In this document: in pieces, positions 27,416 through 36,207 of the stretch
Layout: each line of letters starts with the position of its first letter
Numbering within the stretch: position 1 is the first letter of the stretch
Source of the DNA: Zavarzinella sp.
Lineage (GTDB): Bacteria > Planctomycetota > Planctomycetia > Gemmatales > Gemmataceae
NCBI GenBank assembly: GCA_041399155.1
Contig: JAWKTI010000001.1
Location: forward strand, 2,108,001 to 2,172,000
Reading direction: 5' to 3'
Length of the DNA stretch: 64,000 bases
Notes under the pieces: model-generated
Databases searched by the model: none
The model's input: only the letters and a program-made list of their open reading frames with translations
Told to the model about the DNA's origin: nothing
Made by a program: the position numbers and the translations under genes

Positions 27416-28128
27416 ACGAATGATTCCAATCGAATATTACGATCCAGCAGTGCTTGCCGCAGAGTCATGAGAAAGCTCTCACTTCCTGGGTGATCCCCAT
27501 GCACGCACAGTGTGCGGATCTGAAAGTGATTTGTCAATTGTTCCAACTGGCGAAGACTCACCTCAACATCTGAAATGATCGCACCTGGATTTTCTCGGGA
27601 TACAAGCTGAAATTTCTGATCGTACAAACGATCTGCAAAGCCTTCTGGAGCCAATTGAACTGAAGGATACAATTTTCCGAGCACCATTAACTGACCATTC
27701 GGTGGGCAAACCAATGCCAACTGGTTGATGCTGCAAAATTGCAGGGTCATTTCTGCCAACTCCGGTACCTGATTCGCCTGATGATACAAAGCACCATGTA
27801 ATTTCAGATAGCGCAAAGCCCCGCCTTGCTGTTGGGCCCAGGCCTTTAGCTGCCCCACCTGATTGGAAAGTAATTCAGCAAGTTGTCGTTCGGAAATTTC
27901 CAAAGGTCGTCTGCCAAAGTGCTCTCGATCCGTATGTCCAGGGTGGGCACCAATAACCACGTTGTGCTCAACTGCTCTTGCCAATGTTCGCTGAATCTGC
28001 TCCTCACTACCTGCGTGCTCACCACAACAGATATTAGCGCTGGTGATCCACGGAATCAGCTCATCGGTGCCAGCAATCCCTTCTCCCAGATCACAGTTCA
28101 GATCAAGCAGTTCAGGCAAACCTGCCAT
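27412..28128 (-). CDS. pxpA: 5-oxoprolinase subunit A (LamB/YcsF family)
   Basis: 238 residues from the ATG at 28128; a longer frame upstream would overlap the preceding gene. LLDLNCDLGEG is the family's N-terminal signature, then TSANICCGEHAG, VVIGAHPGHTDREHFGRRPL, LKLHGALYHQ, GFADRLYD and CVHGDHPG, all expected metal- and substrate-site blocks of PxpA. It starts two bases after the stop of the S46 peptidase gene, in one operon with it and pxpC. A link between peptide breakdown outside the cytoplasm and pyroglutamate use is a reasonable inference. Confidence 0.9.
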   Translation of the reverse strand: MAGLPELLDLNCDLGEGIAGTDELIPWITSANICCGEHAGSEEQIQRTLARAVEHNVVIGAHPGHTDREHFGRRPLEISERQLAELLSNQVGQLKAWAQQQGGALRYLKLHGALYHQANQVPELAEMTLQFCSINQLALVCPPNGQLMVLGKLYPSVQLAPEGFADRLYDQKFQLVSRENPGAIISDVEVSLRQLEQLTNHFQIRTLCVHGDHPGSESFLMTLRQALLDRNIRLESFV

Positions 28129-28130
28129 GG

Positions 28131-30189
28131 TTATTTCCCATCCAGTTCCTGAATCAACTTCGGGCAATCGTAAAGAGTTTTCAACGACTGGTAAATCCCT
28201 TTCGCATGCACGGAAATATGGCGGGCCTGAAATTCGGTGTATACAAAATTACGCACTAGTCCAAAGCGGTTACGATCGAAATTGATGCCGATGAACTCAC
28301 CCGCACGGTTTAATACCGGACTACCGCTGTTACCACCAATCGTGTCGGAAGTGGCTGCAAAGTTGAAAGGAACTGCCAAATCCAGCTTTGCCTTGCCATC
28401 TAACCAGCGTTTGGGAAGATCAAATGGCTCTCGTGCCTGCAGCAATTCAGATCGTTCAAATGTACCACCAAAGGTAGTGCACCATGGAACCTGCTTTCCT
28501 TCTGCTTCGTAGCCTTTCACCACACCAAAGGCCAATCGTAGTGTAAAAGTGGCATCAGGTGCAACACGATCTCCCAGCACTTCAAAACGCAATTTTGCCA
28601 ATACACCATAAGCCTGACGTTCCGGCTCTTCAACCTGCTCTTCGAACTGTTTTCGCAACGCACGTGCAGAGGGATCAATTTGCAACGCCAGTTTAATAAA
28701 CGGATCTTCCGAAGACTGAATTGCAGCCGCCCCACCCTCGGCAAGTGCTTTTCTCACTGCAACATCGTGAAGCTTGGTTGTCAGTAATCTATCTGCCAGT
28801 GGACCCGGCGATTCCTTGCCAAAAACCTCCTGAACCAGGTTATGATCTGCATGAAGTTGCTCCGCCATGAAGCACAAGGAAGTATGCAGTTTGATTCGTT
28901 CTACTTCCGGATGAATCGGAGCTGGCGAAAAAAGTTGGTATTTCAATGATTCCAGGTTGGAATCGCGATATTCCCGCAAACGCTCACCATTGGGCTTGGC
29001 AGTTTCAGATGACATACGAACCAAGTGGCGGGCAATTGTCATGTATTCTGATGTAAACGCATGCGATCCTTCCAGAAAAAGGTACTGCTTCTCAAAAGTT
29101 GCTAATTTTTCCTGACAGGCTGCCACCGTGGCCATTGCCTGATCCCATTCCTGCTGCTTGGCAGGGGGATAATTGCTGGCGGATCGCCAGTTCTGCCGCC
29201 TTTTTTGTTGCTAAAGTATTTGGATCCAACAAACCATGGTACTGACCAGTGAACGCTTTTCTGGAGTTTGCGGCACGCCGAAGATCGTTGCTTGCCTGAC
29301 GGGCTGCCTCGGGCCCACTGGCAGAGTGCTGGATCAGTACCGCTTCCAGGGCTCGCAAGCGGGCTAAGGTATAAGGCAACGTAACATCTCGTCGATGAAT
29401 CAACTTGGCCAATGTTTCTAGCCGATTGGTGGTGCCTGGGTGACCAGTAACGAAAACCAGATCGCCTTCTTTGCACCCTTCCGGATTGAATTTCAACCAG
29501 TGTTCGAGAACCACAGGTCGGTCGTTTTCGTAGGCACGAAAAAAGGTGATATCCAGATTGAATCTAGGGAATTCGAAGTTGTCCACATCCCCACCAAACG
29601 CAGCGATTTGATTTTCTGGAGCGAATACCAGGCGAATATCGGTGTACTTCTTGTAACGGTACAGGTGATACGCACCACCATTGAACAGAGTGACAACATC
29701 GCTTCGAAAGCCGGTTTTTTCTAAAGATTCTTTCTCAATCAGCGACATTTCTGCTCGTCGCGCTGCATTAGCTTCTGCAGCGCTGAATTCGGTAGCAACA
29801 GCACCGTTTACTCGCTTGGTGACATCTTCGATACTTTGCAGCACATTGAGTTCCAGATCCGGGCATTTCAATTCTTCTGCAGCTGTGCTGGCATAGTATC
29901 CAGCTGCTAACAGATTACGTTCTGCGGTGCTTAATTTTTGCAGTGCGTCTGAAGCGACATGGTGATTGGTGATAATCAAACCGTTTTTCGATATAAAACT
30001 GCCGGAACCACCGTTATTAAATCGAATACTGCTGCGCTGAGCATTGTTGAGCCAGGTATCAGTAAGTTCAAACTGGTATTTTTCACTTAGTAACTTCTTT
30101 GGTGGGGAATTGAACAGCCACATCCCCTCATCTGAAAATGCTGTCAACGAACACACCCCCAACCAGCCAAATATGACAAAAAGTTTCAT
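28131..30189 (-). pseudogene. S46 family dipeptidyl-peptidase, frame disrupted near 29164-29168
   Basis: Two overlapping frames together make one S46 (DPP7/DPP11-type) peptidase of about 686 residues. The first (start 30189) has a signal peptide, DEGMWLFNSPPKK, the catalytic His motif NGLIITNHHVAS (~70-80) and the Asp motif FGGDVDNFEFPR. The second carries the nucleophile motif TIGGNSGSPVLN and the C-terminal EFIGINFDRNRFG. The frames meet at a run of five C (plus strand GGGGG, 29164-29168). Removing one base gives the continuous sequence RQQLSPAKQQEWDQAMATV. Without repair, His/Asp and Ser are on separate polypeptides and the enzyme is dead. It may be a real mutation or a sequencing error. 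S46 enzymes remove dipeptides from peptides in the periplasm. Confidence 0.85.
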
Positions 30190-30232
30190 GTTGCTTGCTC
30201 ACCAGGCAGAAAAATAACCTTCAGCCTTCAAC

Positions 30233-31018
30233 TTATTCGGACTTGTCTGTTGTTGCCAGCAGAAACTGGTAGACAAACATGTCGGCACCAAAGTCATTCA
30301 GGTCAATGATGCTGAAAAAATAGTCTCCCGCAATTTTCGGAATCCATTTCATTTCCGGATCGGTGGCAGCCCGAGAAGATTGGAGAATTTTAATAATTTG
30401 GCCTTTGGCATCATAAATGGTGATTTGTGCGGCCAACGGCGAACCTGTTTGTGCTGCGCTCAGCTTCAGGAAAACGGCTTGATTTGCTTCTAAAGTCGCT
30501 TGAAAGACATCGACATCTTTCGGGGACTGGATTTTTCCACGGATTGACTGATTGAGTTCAATTTTCATTGCCGAGCGGAAGCTGCCATTCGATTCTTTTT
30601 CAGGAATTGCTGGTTCTTCCGCAACCAGAACATTACAGGATTTCCCCGCAACGTCACCATTGCGAAAACTAATCGGGACCAGTGACTGCGGGCATTCTGC
30701 ATGAATGGTCACTTCTACGGTGATTTCGGTATCACCCACCATTGCGGGTGTCAGTGGGTTGTTTGGAGTTTTCTTTTGTGCTTTTCCGATAATCATTGCC
30801 CGCGATTTTGGTTCGTGAATGGTCACGGAAGTGGCTTGATCGAGGTTCAAGCCGCGAATAACCAGTTTCGTAGTCTTCCCAGGTGGTGCCTGAATCGTCA
30901 GGCAATTCATGGCATCAGGTACTTTTTTCTGCTCAGCCGGTTTTTCCTGGCCACACGTGGGAAAAACAAGTCCCAAACAAGCCAGGCTAACCTCAAAGAC
31001 GCACCAGGAACGCATCAT
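30233..31018 (-). CDS. Secreted PPC-domain-like protein
   Basis: 261 residues with a signal peptide ending near FPTCGQ (a lipid-anchor reading at that Cys is possible but the box is poor). Residues ~40-135 form an IPT/TIG-like beta domain (LTIQAPPGKTTKLVIRGLNL). Residues ~145-255 look like a bacterial pre-peptidase C-terminal domain: IRGKIQSPKDVDVFQATLEANQ, ITIYDAKGQ and DYFFSIIDLND. Its start overlaps the DUF1501 stop, so it is the last gene of the DUF1549-DUF1501 operon. A secreted binding role is inferred; no enzymatic motif is visible. Confidence 0.72.
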   Translation of the reverse strand: MMRSWCVFEVSLACLGLVFPTCGQEKPAEQKKVPDAMNCLTIQAPPGKTTKLVIRGLNLDQATSVTIHEPKSRAMIIGKAQKKTPNNPLTPAMVGDTEITVEVTIHAECPQSLVPISFRNGDVAGKSCNVLVAEEPAIPEKESNGSFRSAMKIELNQSIRGKIQSPKDVDVFQATLEANQAVFLKLSAAQTGSPLAAQITIYDAKGQIIKILQSSRAATDPEMKWIPKIAGDYFFSIIDLNDFGADMFVYQFLLATTDKSE

Positions 31019-32325
31019 GCGAACAGTTCCTTGATTGTTTCACCCTTATCCAAGATTTCAAGCGGGCGACCATCTGGTGTCAACAGTTGCGTTGCGGGGT
31101 CAATTCCCAGACTTGTCAACATCGTGTGAGCAACGTCCGCAGGGGCGACTGGTCGACGATTGGCAAATGCTCCCAGTTTATCCGTAGAGCCAATCACAGA
31201 GCCACCTTGTACTCCCCCACCTGCAAACAGCATCGAAGCTGCTGGGCCCCAATGGTCGCGGCCAGCGTCTTTGTTAATTTTTGGCGAACGACCAAATTCA
31301 CCCATCACAACGACCAGAGTGCTGTCTAACAAGCCGGTTTCAGAAAGTTGGGTGATTAATGCCGACAATCCCTGATCAAATTCAGGTAACTTTTTGTTTA
31401 AACCTTCAAAAATTTTGCCGTGGTGGTCCCACCCGCCGTAATTGATGGTAACGAAAGTGACACCCGCACCTACAAGGCGTTTTGCCAGCAGGCACGACTG
31501 CCCAAAAGTGGTGCGTCCATATCGATCCCGCACTTTTGCTGGTTCGGCTTCCATATCAAAGGCGCGTTTCGCTTCGCCAGACAGCACCATCTGCAATGCA
31601 CGCTGCTGAAATTCGTCGTATGTGGCTAGTTGATCGTTTCCTTGTACCTGGTCTGCCAAGCGATCAATGGAATCGAGCAACCGAAACTTGCGATCTGCCG
31701 CACTGGTGCCAGACTTTTCCGCCACCGCAACATCCTGAACGCGGTAGTTGGCCTGATTCGGATCGCCCGCACGGAAAGATTCGTAACGTCCACCCAGATA
31801 AGCACTTCGGCCTAATTCCCATGTGAAGGAGGGGTTCTTTGGAATCGAAACATACGGTGGCAAGGTGGTGCGGAAGCCCATTTCGTGAGCAACCACCGCA
31901 CCGATTGCGGGGTAATCGCCAAAAGCTGATCCAAAACGACCAGACATCACCCAGTTCGTTGCAGTTTCGTGATGATCGTTATTGTGGGAGCCCGATCGAA
32001 TCAACGCAATTTTGTCCATGGTCTGGGCCAGCAATGGCAGTTTTTCACTGATTTCGAGACCTGGGACATTGGTTTTGATTGGCGAATACTCTCCCTTGAC
32101 TTCTGCTGGTGCTTCCGGCTTGGGATCGAAGCTATCGTGGTGCGACAGTCCCCCACCCAGATAAACCAGAATAATGCTCTTCGCCTTGGCATGAGCATCC
32201 ACTTTCCCGGCTTTTTTGGCCTGCAACAAACCTGGCAGTGATAAACCTAAACCGGCAACGGCACCCACCTGCAAAAACTGGCGTCTGGTGCGGGCACTGG
32301 AAGGAATAAATGATGATATATTCAT
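31015..32325 (-). CDS. DUF1501 family secreted sulfatase-like protein
   Basis: About 436 residues. A twin-arginine-like leader (SSARTRRQFLQVGAVAGLGLSLPG) suggests Tat export. DUF1501 hallmarks are SIILVYLGGGLSHHDSFDPKP, LPLLAQTMDKIALIRSGSHNN, HETATNWVMSGRFG, TTFGQSCLLAKRLVGAGVTFV and MGEFGRSPKIN-x-GRDHWG. The fold belongs to the alkaline-phosphatase/sulfatase superfamily; its metal-site pattern is present but the substrate is unknown. It is encoded directly after a DUF1549/DUF1553 protein, the standard planctomycete pairing. The chosen ATG is 32325; a TTG at 32340 is an alternative. Confidence 0.88.
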   Translation of the reverse strand: MNISSFIPSSARTRRQFLQVGAVAGLGLSLPGLLQAKKAGKVDAHAKAKSIILVYLGGGLSHHDSFDPKPEAPAEVKGEYSPIKTNVPGLEISEKLPLLAQTMDKIALIRSGSHNNDHHETATNWVMSGRFGSAFGDYPAIGAVVAHEMGFRTTLPPYVSIPKNPSFTWELGRSAYLGGRYESFRAGDPNQANYRVQDVAVAEKSGTSAADRKFRLLDSIDRLADQVQGNDQLATYDEFQQRALQMVLSGEAKRAFDMEAEPAKVRDRYGRTTFGQSCLLAKRLVGAGVTFVTINYGGWDHHGKIFEGLNKKLPEFDQGLSALITQLSETGLLDSTLVVVMGEFGRSPKINKDAGRDHWGPAASMLFAGGGVQGGSVIGSTDKLGAFANRRPVAPADVAHTMLTSLGIDPATQLLTPDGRPLEILDKGETIKELFA

Positions 32326-32340
32326 ATTACTACATGCCAA

Positions 32341-34578
32341 TTAATGATTAAAAGTAAACTCTTTTGAATTGATCAGCGCCCACAGTAAGTCGCGATAGAC
32401 CTCTGTAGATGACGATGCATTCTGTAATTCCTGCTCAATTAATTTCCACTCTTGCGAAGTGGGAATCCGCGAGATCGTTCGCAAAGATAACTGCTTGATA
32501 ATCTCATACTTTTCTAATTTTTGCTTTGCAAGCACTTCAATAGTGCCAGTGGGGGAGTGAATTTTCTGCAGCAGGCTGTCGCCGTTCTGCAAATGCAGCA
32601 ATTGTGGCAACGTTACCTCGCCGGAACGTTCGCAGGCACAGGCAGAAACCCGGTCTGATCTGCCAAACATGCTTAGAAAATACGATTTCATTGAAGAATC
32701 CGGCATTTGCACCGCTCGGATGCCTTCGGGATAACCTTCGAATCGATCAGGACTACTGGTAGCCTGGTTAATTGCATCGAGGAGCACCTCGGCAGGTAAG
32801 CGCCGGATGTAATAGTGGGAATAAAATTGTTGATCCGAGGCATTTTCCGGCATCGTGCTGCTGGAAAGCTGATACGTGGTCGATGTCATGATCCGTTTGA
32901 TCAGATGCTTGAAGCTGAAGTTTGATTTCACGAATTCATCAGATAAATAATCCCACAATTCAGGATTCGTGGGAGGGTTGGTGGCACGCAGATCATCGAC
33001 AGGTTCAACCAGTCCACTGCCAAGAAAATGCTGCCAGATCCTGTTGGCCATGGCACCCGAAAACAGTTTGTTTTCTTTACTGGTGATCCAGTTGACCAAC
33101 ACTTCACGTGGGTCGCCACCAGGGGGAATGTCAGCAGGCTGACGATCAAGGTTCTGTGGGGCTAGAAATTTGCCGGTTCTTGGCTGGTTCAGCCCCACGC
33201 GGGCCAGTTTTTTACTGGGATCGTTACTGGTGATGATTAATTCAGTATCACCAACGTCCCACTTTTTGCGGTTCAGTTTGACGCGGGAGAAAAAAGCGGC
33301 AAAGTGGTAGAAATCATCCTGAGTGTATTTTTCCAGTGGATGGTTGTGGCATTGTGCACAGCCGATCCGTGTGCCCAAAAAGGCTTGTGCAACCGACTGT
33401 GCCACATCGGACTTTTCAACCTGCCGTTGTTCACCAACAGTGACGATGTAGTAGCCCACGCCAGGATTTTCGCGACTATTCCCTTTTGCCAACAACACAT
33501 TGCGGGCAATTTCGTTCCAGCCTCGTTCTGCAGCAACTTGCTCGCGAACCCAGGCGTGAAATTCACGCACTCCTCGAACACCACGGACATCGTGGTCTCG
33601 TTCCACCCTATTCTGCAACAAGTCGCACAGTTTCAGGGTCCAGTAGTCGACAAATTCAGACCGGTGCAATAGTTGATCAATCAACAATTCACGCTTGTTG
33701 GGCACGCGACTGGCAACAAAATCGGTCACTTCATCCGAGGTAGGTAAAATACCCGCCGCATCCAGAAACGCACGTCGAATAAAAGTGGCATCATCACAAA
33801 CGCTGGCAGGTGGGATCTGCATTCGCTGCAACTGGCTGAAAACCATTTTATCAATCGGATGTGAGACCACTGGAAAACGAGCATCCGCTAGCACACGTGC
33901 ATCAGGTATGGTAAAATTCTGTACGGCAACTTCCGTCAAAAAGGCAGCCCTGATAGAAGTTGCACCAGTTCGGGAAGCAGAAATTTCGCCATTTTCACTG
34001 ACTGAAACGACTGCACCGTCGTTGGAATCAAACCGGGTCAGCCAGGTAACATCCTGGGTGGTACGATCTGAAAAGTGGGCAATCGCCCGTAATTGCTGCT
34101 TTTCACCCACTTTCAGGAGGTGTTTCCCTACCTGGAGTTCCAGTTTCACAATGGTGGGGTCTTCTGTTTGTGGTTTTGTGGCACCACTTTTCAACCACGA
34201 AAGCAGGGTTTGATATTCCCGACTATCAGTTTCCAGCAATTTCCCACCTTCGTGGGGTGCATGGCCGGTAATTTTTTGTAACAGGATGCTTCGCTCTGGC
34301 ACGCTCAGATCTACACGTCTCGAGCCAAACTCTCTCACAATGCTCTCATAATCCTGTTCTGGTGCGTACCCACGCAGGGAAAGCCGAAAGCCGTTCTGTC
34401 CCGCGCCTTTACCGTGGCAACTACCCTGATTACACCCAAGCCGGGTGAGCAGTGGTACCACTTCGTTCAGAAATGATGGTGCTGCCAGCACACCAGAAGC
34501 AATCAGGTGCCACGTCAGGAATACAGCAGAAAATCGAAAAAAATGAGTCATTTCGACACTTTTTGGTGGGTGATTCAT
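32341..34578 (-). CDS. DUF1549/DUF1553 cytochrome-like secreted protein
   Basis: 745 residues with an N-terminal signal sequence. Residues ~35-130 are a planctomycete cytochrome-c-like domain with GCNQGSCHGKGAGQNGF and a later His/Gly-rich stretch (HAPHEGGKLL). A short Ig-like (BIG-2) domain follows (~145-225). DUF1549 (~235-440) contains the CAQCHNHP motif, a second haem-like CxxCH, with FYHFAAFF following. DUF1553 (~490-740) includes AMANRIWQHFLGSGLVEPVDD and CACERSGEVTLPQLLHLQNG. These proteins are thought to work with DUF1501 partners in breaking down complex polymers, but the activity is not proven. The DUF1501 gene follows at once. Confidence 0.88.
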   Translation of the reverse strand: MNHPPKSVEMTHFFRFSAVFLTWHLIASGVLAAPSFLNEVVPLLTRLGCNQGSCHGKGAGQNGFRLSLRGYAPEQDYESIVREFGSRRVDLSVPERSILLQKITGHAPHEGGKLLETDSREYQTLLSWLKSGATKPQTEDPTIVKLELQVGKHLLKVGEKQQLRAIAHFSDRTTQDVTWLTRFDSNDGAVVSVSENGEISASRTGATSIRAAFLTEVAVQNFTIPDARVLADARFPVVSHPIDKMVFSQLQRMQIPPASVCDDATFIRRAFLDAAGILPTSDEVTDFVASRVPNKRELLIDQLLHRSEFVDYWTLKLCDLLQNRVERDHDVRGVRGVREFHAWVREQVAAERGWNEIARNVLLAKGNSRENPGVGYYIVTVGEQRQVEKSDVAQSVAQAFLGTRIGCAQCHNHPLEKYTQDDFYHFAAFFSRVKLNRKKWDVGDTELIITSNDPSKKLARVGLNQPRTGKFLAPQNLDRQPADIPPGGDPREVLVNWITSKENKLFSGAMANRIWQHFLGSGLVEPVDDLRATNPPTNPELWDYLSDEFVKSNFSFKHLIKRIMTSTTYQLSSSTMPENASDQQFYSHYYIRRLPAEVLLDAINQATSSPDRFEGYPEGIRAVQMPDSSMKSYFLSMFGRSDRVSACACERSGEVTLPQLLHLQNGDSLLQKIHSPTGTIEVLAKQKLEKYEIIKQLSLRTISRIPTSQEWKLIEQELQNASSSTEVYRDLLWALINSKEFTFNH

Positions 34579-34729
34579 CCATCACACGGTGGGTATAAAG
34601 AATTGTACACTGGATTACGCACCGACGCAACCATTTTTCGGAATGGTGTAGAAGCAATTTGGACTAGCGTTTTTACCAGAAATTTCGACAATAGGCTGAA
34701 CAGGATGTTTGAATAACTGGAGATTACAA

Positions 34730-35548
34730 ATGACTTCGAACTTATTGTTAATGGCAGCCCTCACCTTGGTGCCGCAACAGCCAGGCACATTGACCCTGGA
34801 AAATGCCCGCCTGACTTATGGAGAAGTGGGCTCGGTGCGTACAGAAACCAAGTTTCTACCAGGCGATGTCTTTTTTCTCTCGTTTGACATGAAAGGAATC
34901 AAAATCGATGATGAAGGCCAGGCAGCCTACACCATTGGCATGCAGGTTCTCGATCCCACTGGCAAAGAAACATATAAGAGCGGGCCGGAACAACAAAACG
35001 CTTTCTTACCACTTGGCGGCGGTACGTTGCCAGCCCGAGCATTTGTGAGCATTGGTTTCGACCAACCCCCGGGTATCTACACTTGCAAGGTAACTGTAAC
35101 AGACATTCTTGCTAAATCGGCCCCCAAATTATTGGAACAACAATTTGAGGTGCTGCCAAAAAGTTTTGGTATTGTTCAGGTTTATACCACTACTGACCTG
35201 GAAGGGAAAAATCCCGCCCCACTGACCGGGGTGGCGGGTCAGACGATGTTTATCCACTTTGTCATCATTGGCTTCGATCGCGATGCAACCAAAAAACAGC
35301 CCAATGTAACGCTGACTATGCGGATTTTCGACAAAGACAGCAAAGTGACACTGCCGAAGCCAGTAACAAAAAATATTCCCGATGCCCGTGAAGGTGCAGT
35401 CGACGAGAAAAGTATTGGCGTTCCTATGCGGTTAATGCTGCCACTTAGCCGTGAAGGTGGTTATTTGGTGGAATTGGCATCTACTGATAACCTAACGGGT
35501 AAGAAGTCGGTGGTTTACTTGCCAGTGCGGGTATTCCCACCTAAATAA
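34730..35548 (+). CDS. Secreted beta-sandwich protein of unknown function
   Basis: 272 residues from the ATG at 34730, which has GGAG seven bases upstream. The N-terminus TSNLLLMAALTLVPQQ can act as a short signal peptide. The body looks like two Ig-like sandwiches: residues ~15-145 (LENARLTYGEVGSVRTETKF through GIYTCKVTVTDILA) and ~145-272 (VQVYTTTDLEG through GGYLVELASTDNLTGKK). I know no name for the family, though similar proteins are common in planctomycetes. It is divergent from the DUF1549 gene and 29 bases upstream of the TPR-YggX gene, probably the same transcript. Confidence 0.7.
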   Translation: MTSNLLLMAALTLVPQQPGTLTLENARLTYGEVGSVRTETKFLPGDVFFLSFDMKGIKIDDEGQAAYTIGMQVLDPTGKETYKSGPEQQNAFLPLGGGTLPARAFVSIGFDQPPGIYTCKVTVTDILAKSAPKLLEQQFEVLPKSFGIVQVYTTTDLEGKNPAPLTGVAGQTMFIHFVIIGFDRDATKKQPNVTLTMRIFDKDSKVTLPKPVTKNIPDAREGAVDEKSIGVPMRLMLPLSREGGYLVELASTDNLTGKKSVVYLPVRVFPPK

Positions 35549-35577
35549 TGTGAAGTTTTTCTCATTAAAAGAGTTTC

Positions 35578-36198
35578 ATGAAATCGATCGAAGAGCGAAT
35601 TGCACAGTTTCAAAATATGGTTCGGGAAAATCCCGACGATGATGTTGCACATTTCCGGTTGTCTCAATTACTTGCAGAAGCGGGACAACACGAAGCGGCT
35701 GCCGAGGCGTTTGCTGCCACCATCGCGATCAGTCCACAATTTTCTAAAGCGTTTCAACTGTACGGGGAATCTTTAAAACAGTTGGGCAAAATACCTGAAG
35801 CGGTTGAAATCTGGACACGTGGTTGGGAAATTGCCAATGAACGTGGGGATAAAATCCCACGTGATGCAATGGCGGCGGCTCTGAAAGCCTGTGGTGCCCC
35901 TGTGCCAGAAACAGCCGAAGTGGTTGTTCAGGACGGTCCTGACACTGGTTTTCGCTGCCAGCGACCGGGCTGTGGTGCTGGAAAGCGTGCCCGCCAATTA
36001 AAGCGCCCACCAATTCCGGATGCTCTGCACCAGCGAATCTTCGAAACGATCTGCCAGGACTGCTGGGATGGCTGGTTGGCTTACAGCGTTAAGTTGATTA
36101 ATGAATTGCGTCTCGATCTGAGTTCTGAATATGCCCAAGGCGAATACGACCGCCACCAGAATGAATATTTTGGCTTTGAAACTGTCGAAGAAAAATAA
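35578..36198 (+). CDS. TPR protein fused to a YggX-type Fe(2+)-trafficking domain
   Basis: 206 residues, cytosolic. Residues ~5-90 form about two TPR repeats (DDVAHFRLSQLLAEAGQHEAAAEAF, FQLYGESLKQLGKIPEAVEIW). Residues ~125-198 match the YggX family: Cys127 in FRCQRPGCG, PIPDALHQRIFETICQDCWDGWL, then LINELRLDLSSEYAQ and HQNEYFGF, equal to the conserved PGELGKRIY...W...LINE..L block. YggX protects Fe-S proteins and handles labile iron. YggX has one conserved Cys; here there are four (127, 132, 159, 162), enough for a Cys4 metal site. Fusion to TPRs suggests a protein partner. Stops of this gene and aroDE converge within 10 bases. Confidence 0.8.
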   Translation: MKSIEERIAQFQNMVRENPDDDVAHFRLSQLLAEAGQHEAAAEAFAATIAISPQFSKAFQLYGESLKQLGKIPEAVEIWTRGWEIANERGDKIPRDAMAAALKACGAPVPETAEVVVQDGPDTGFRCQRPGCGAGKRARQLKRPPIPDALHQRIFETICQDCWDGWLAYSVKLINELRLDLSSEYAQGEYDRHQNEYFGFETVEEK

Positions 36199-36207
36199 GC
36201 CGCTGGT

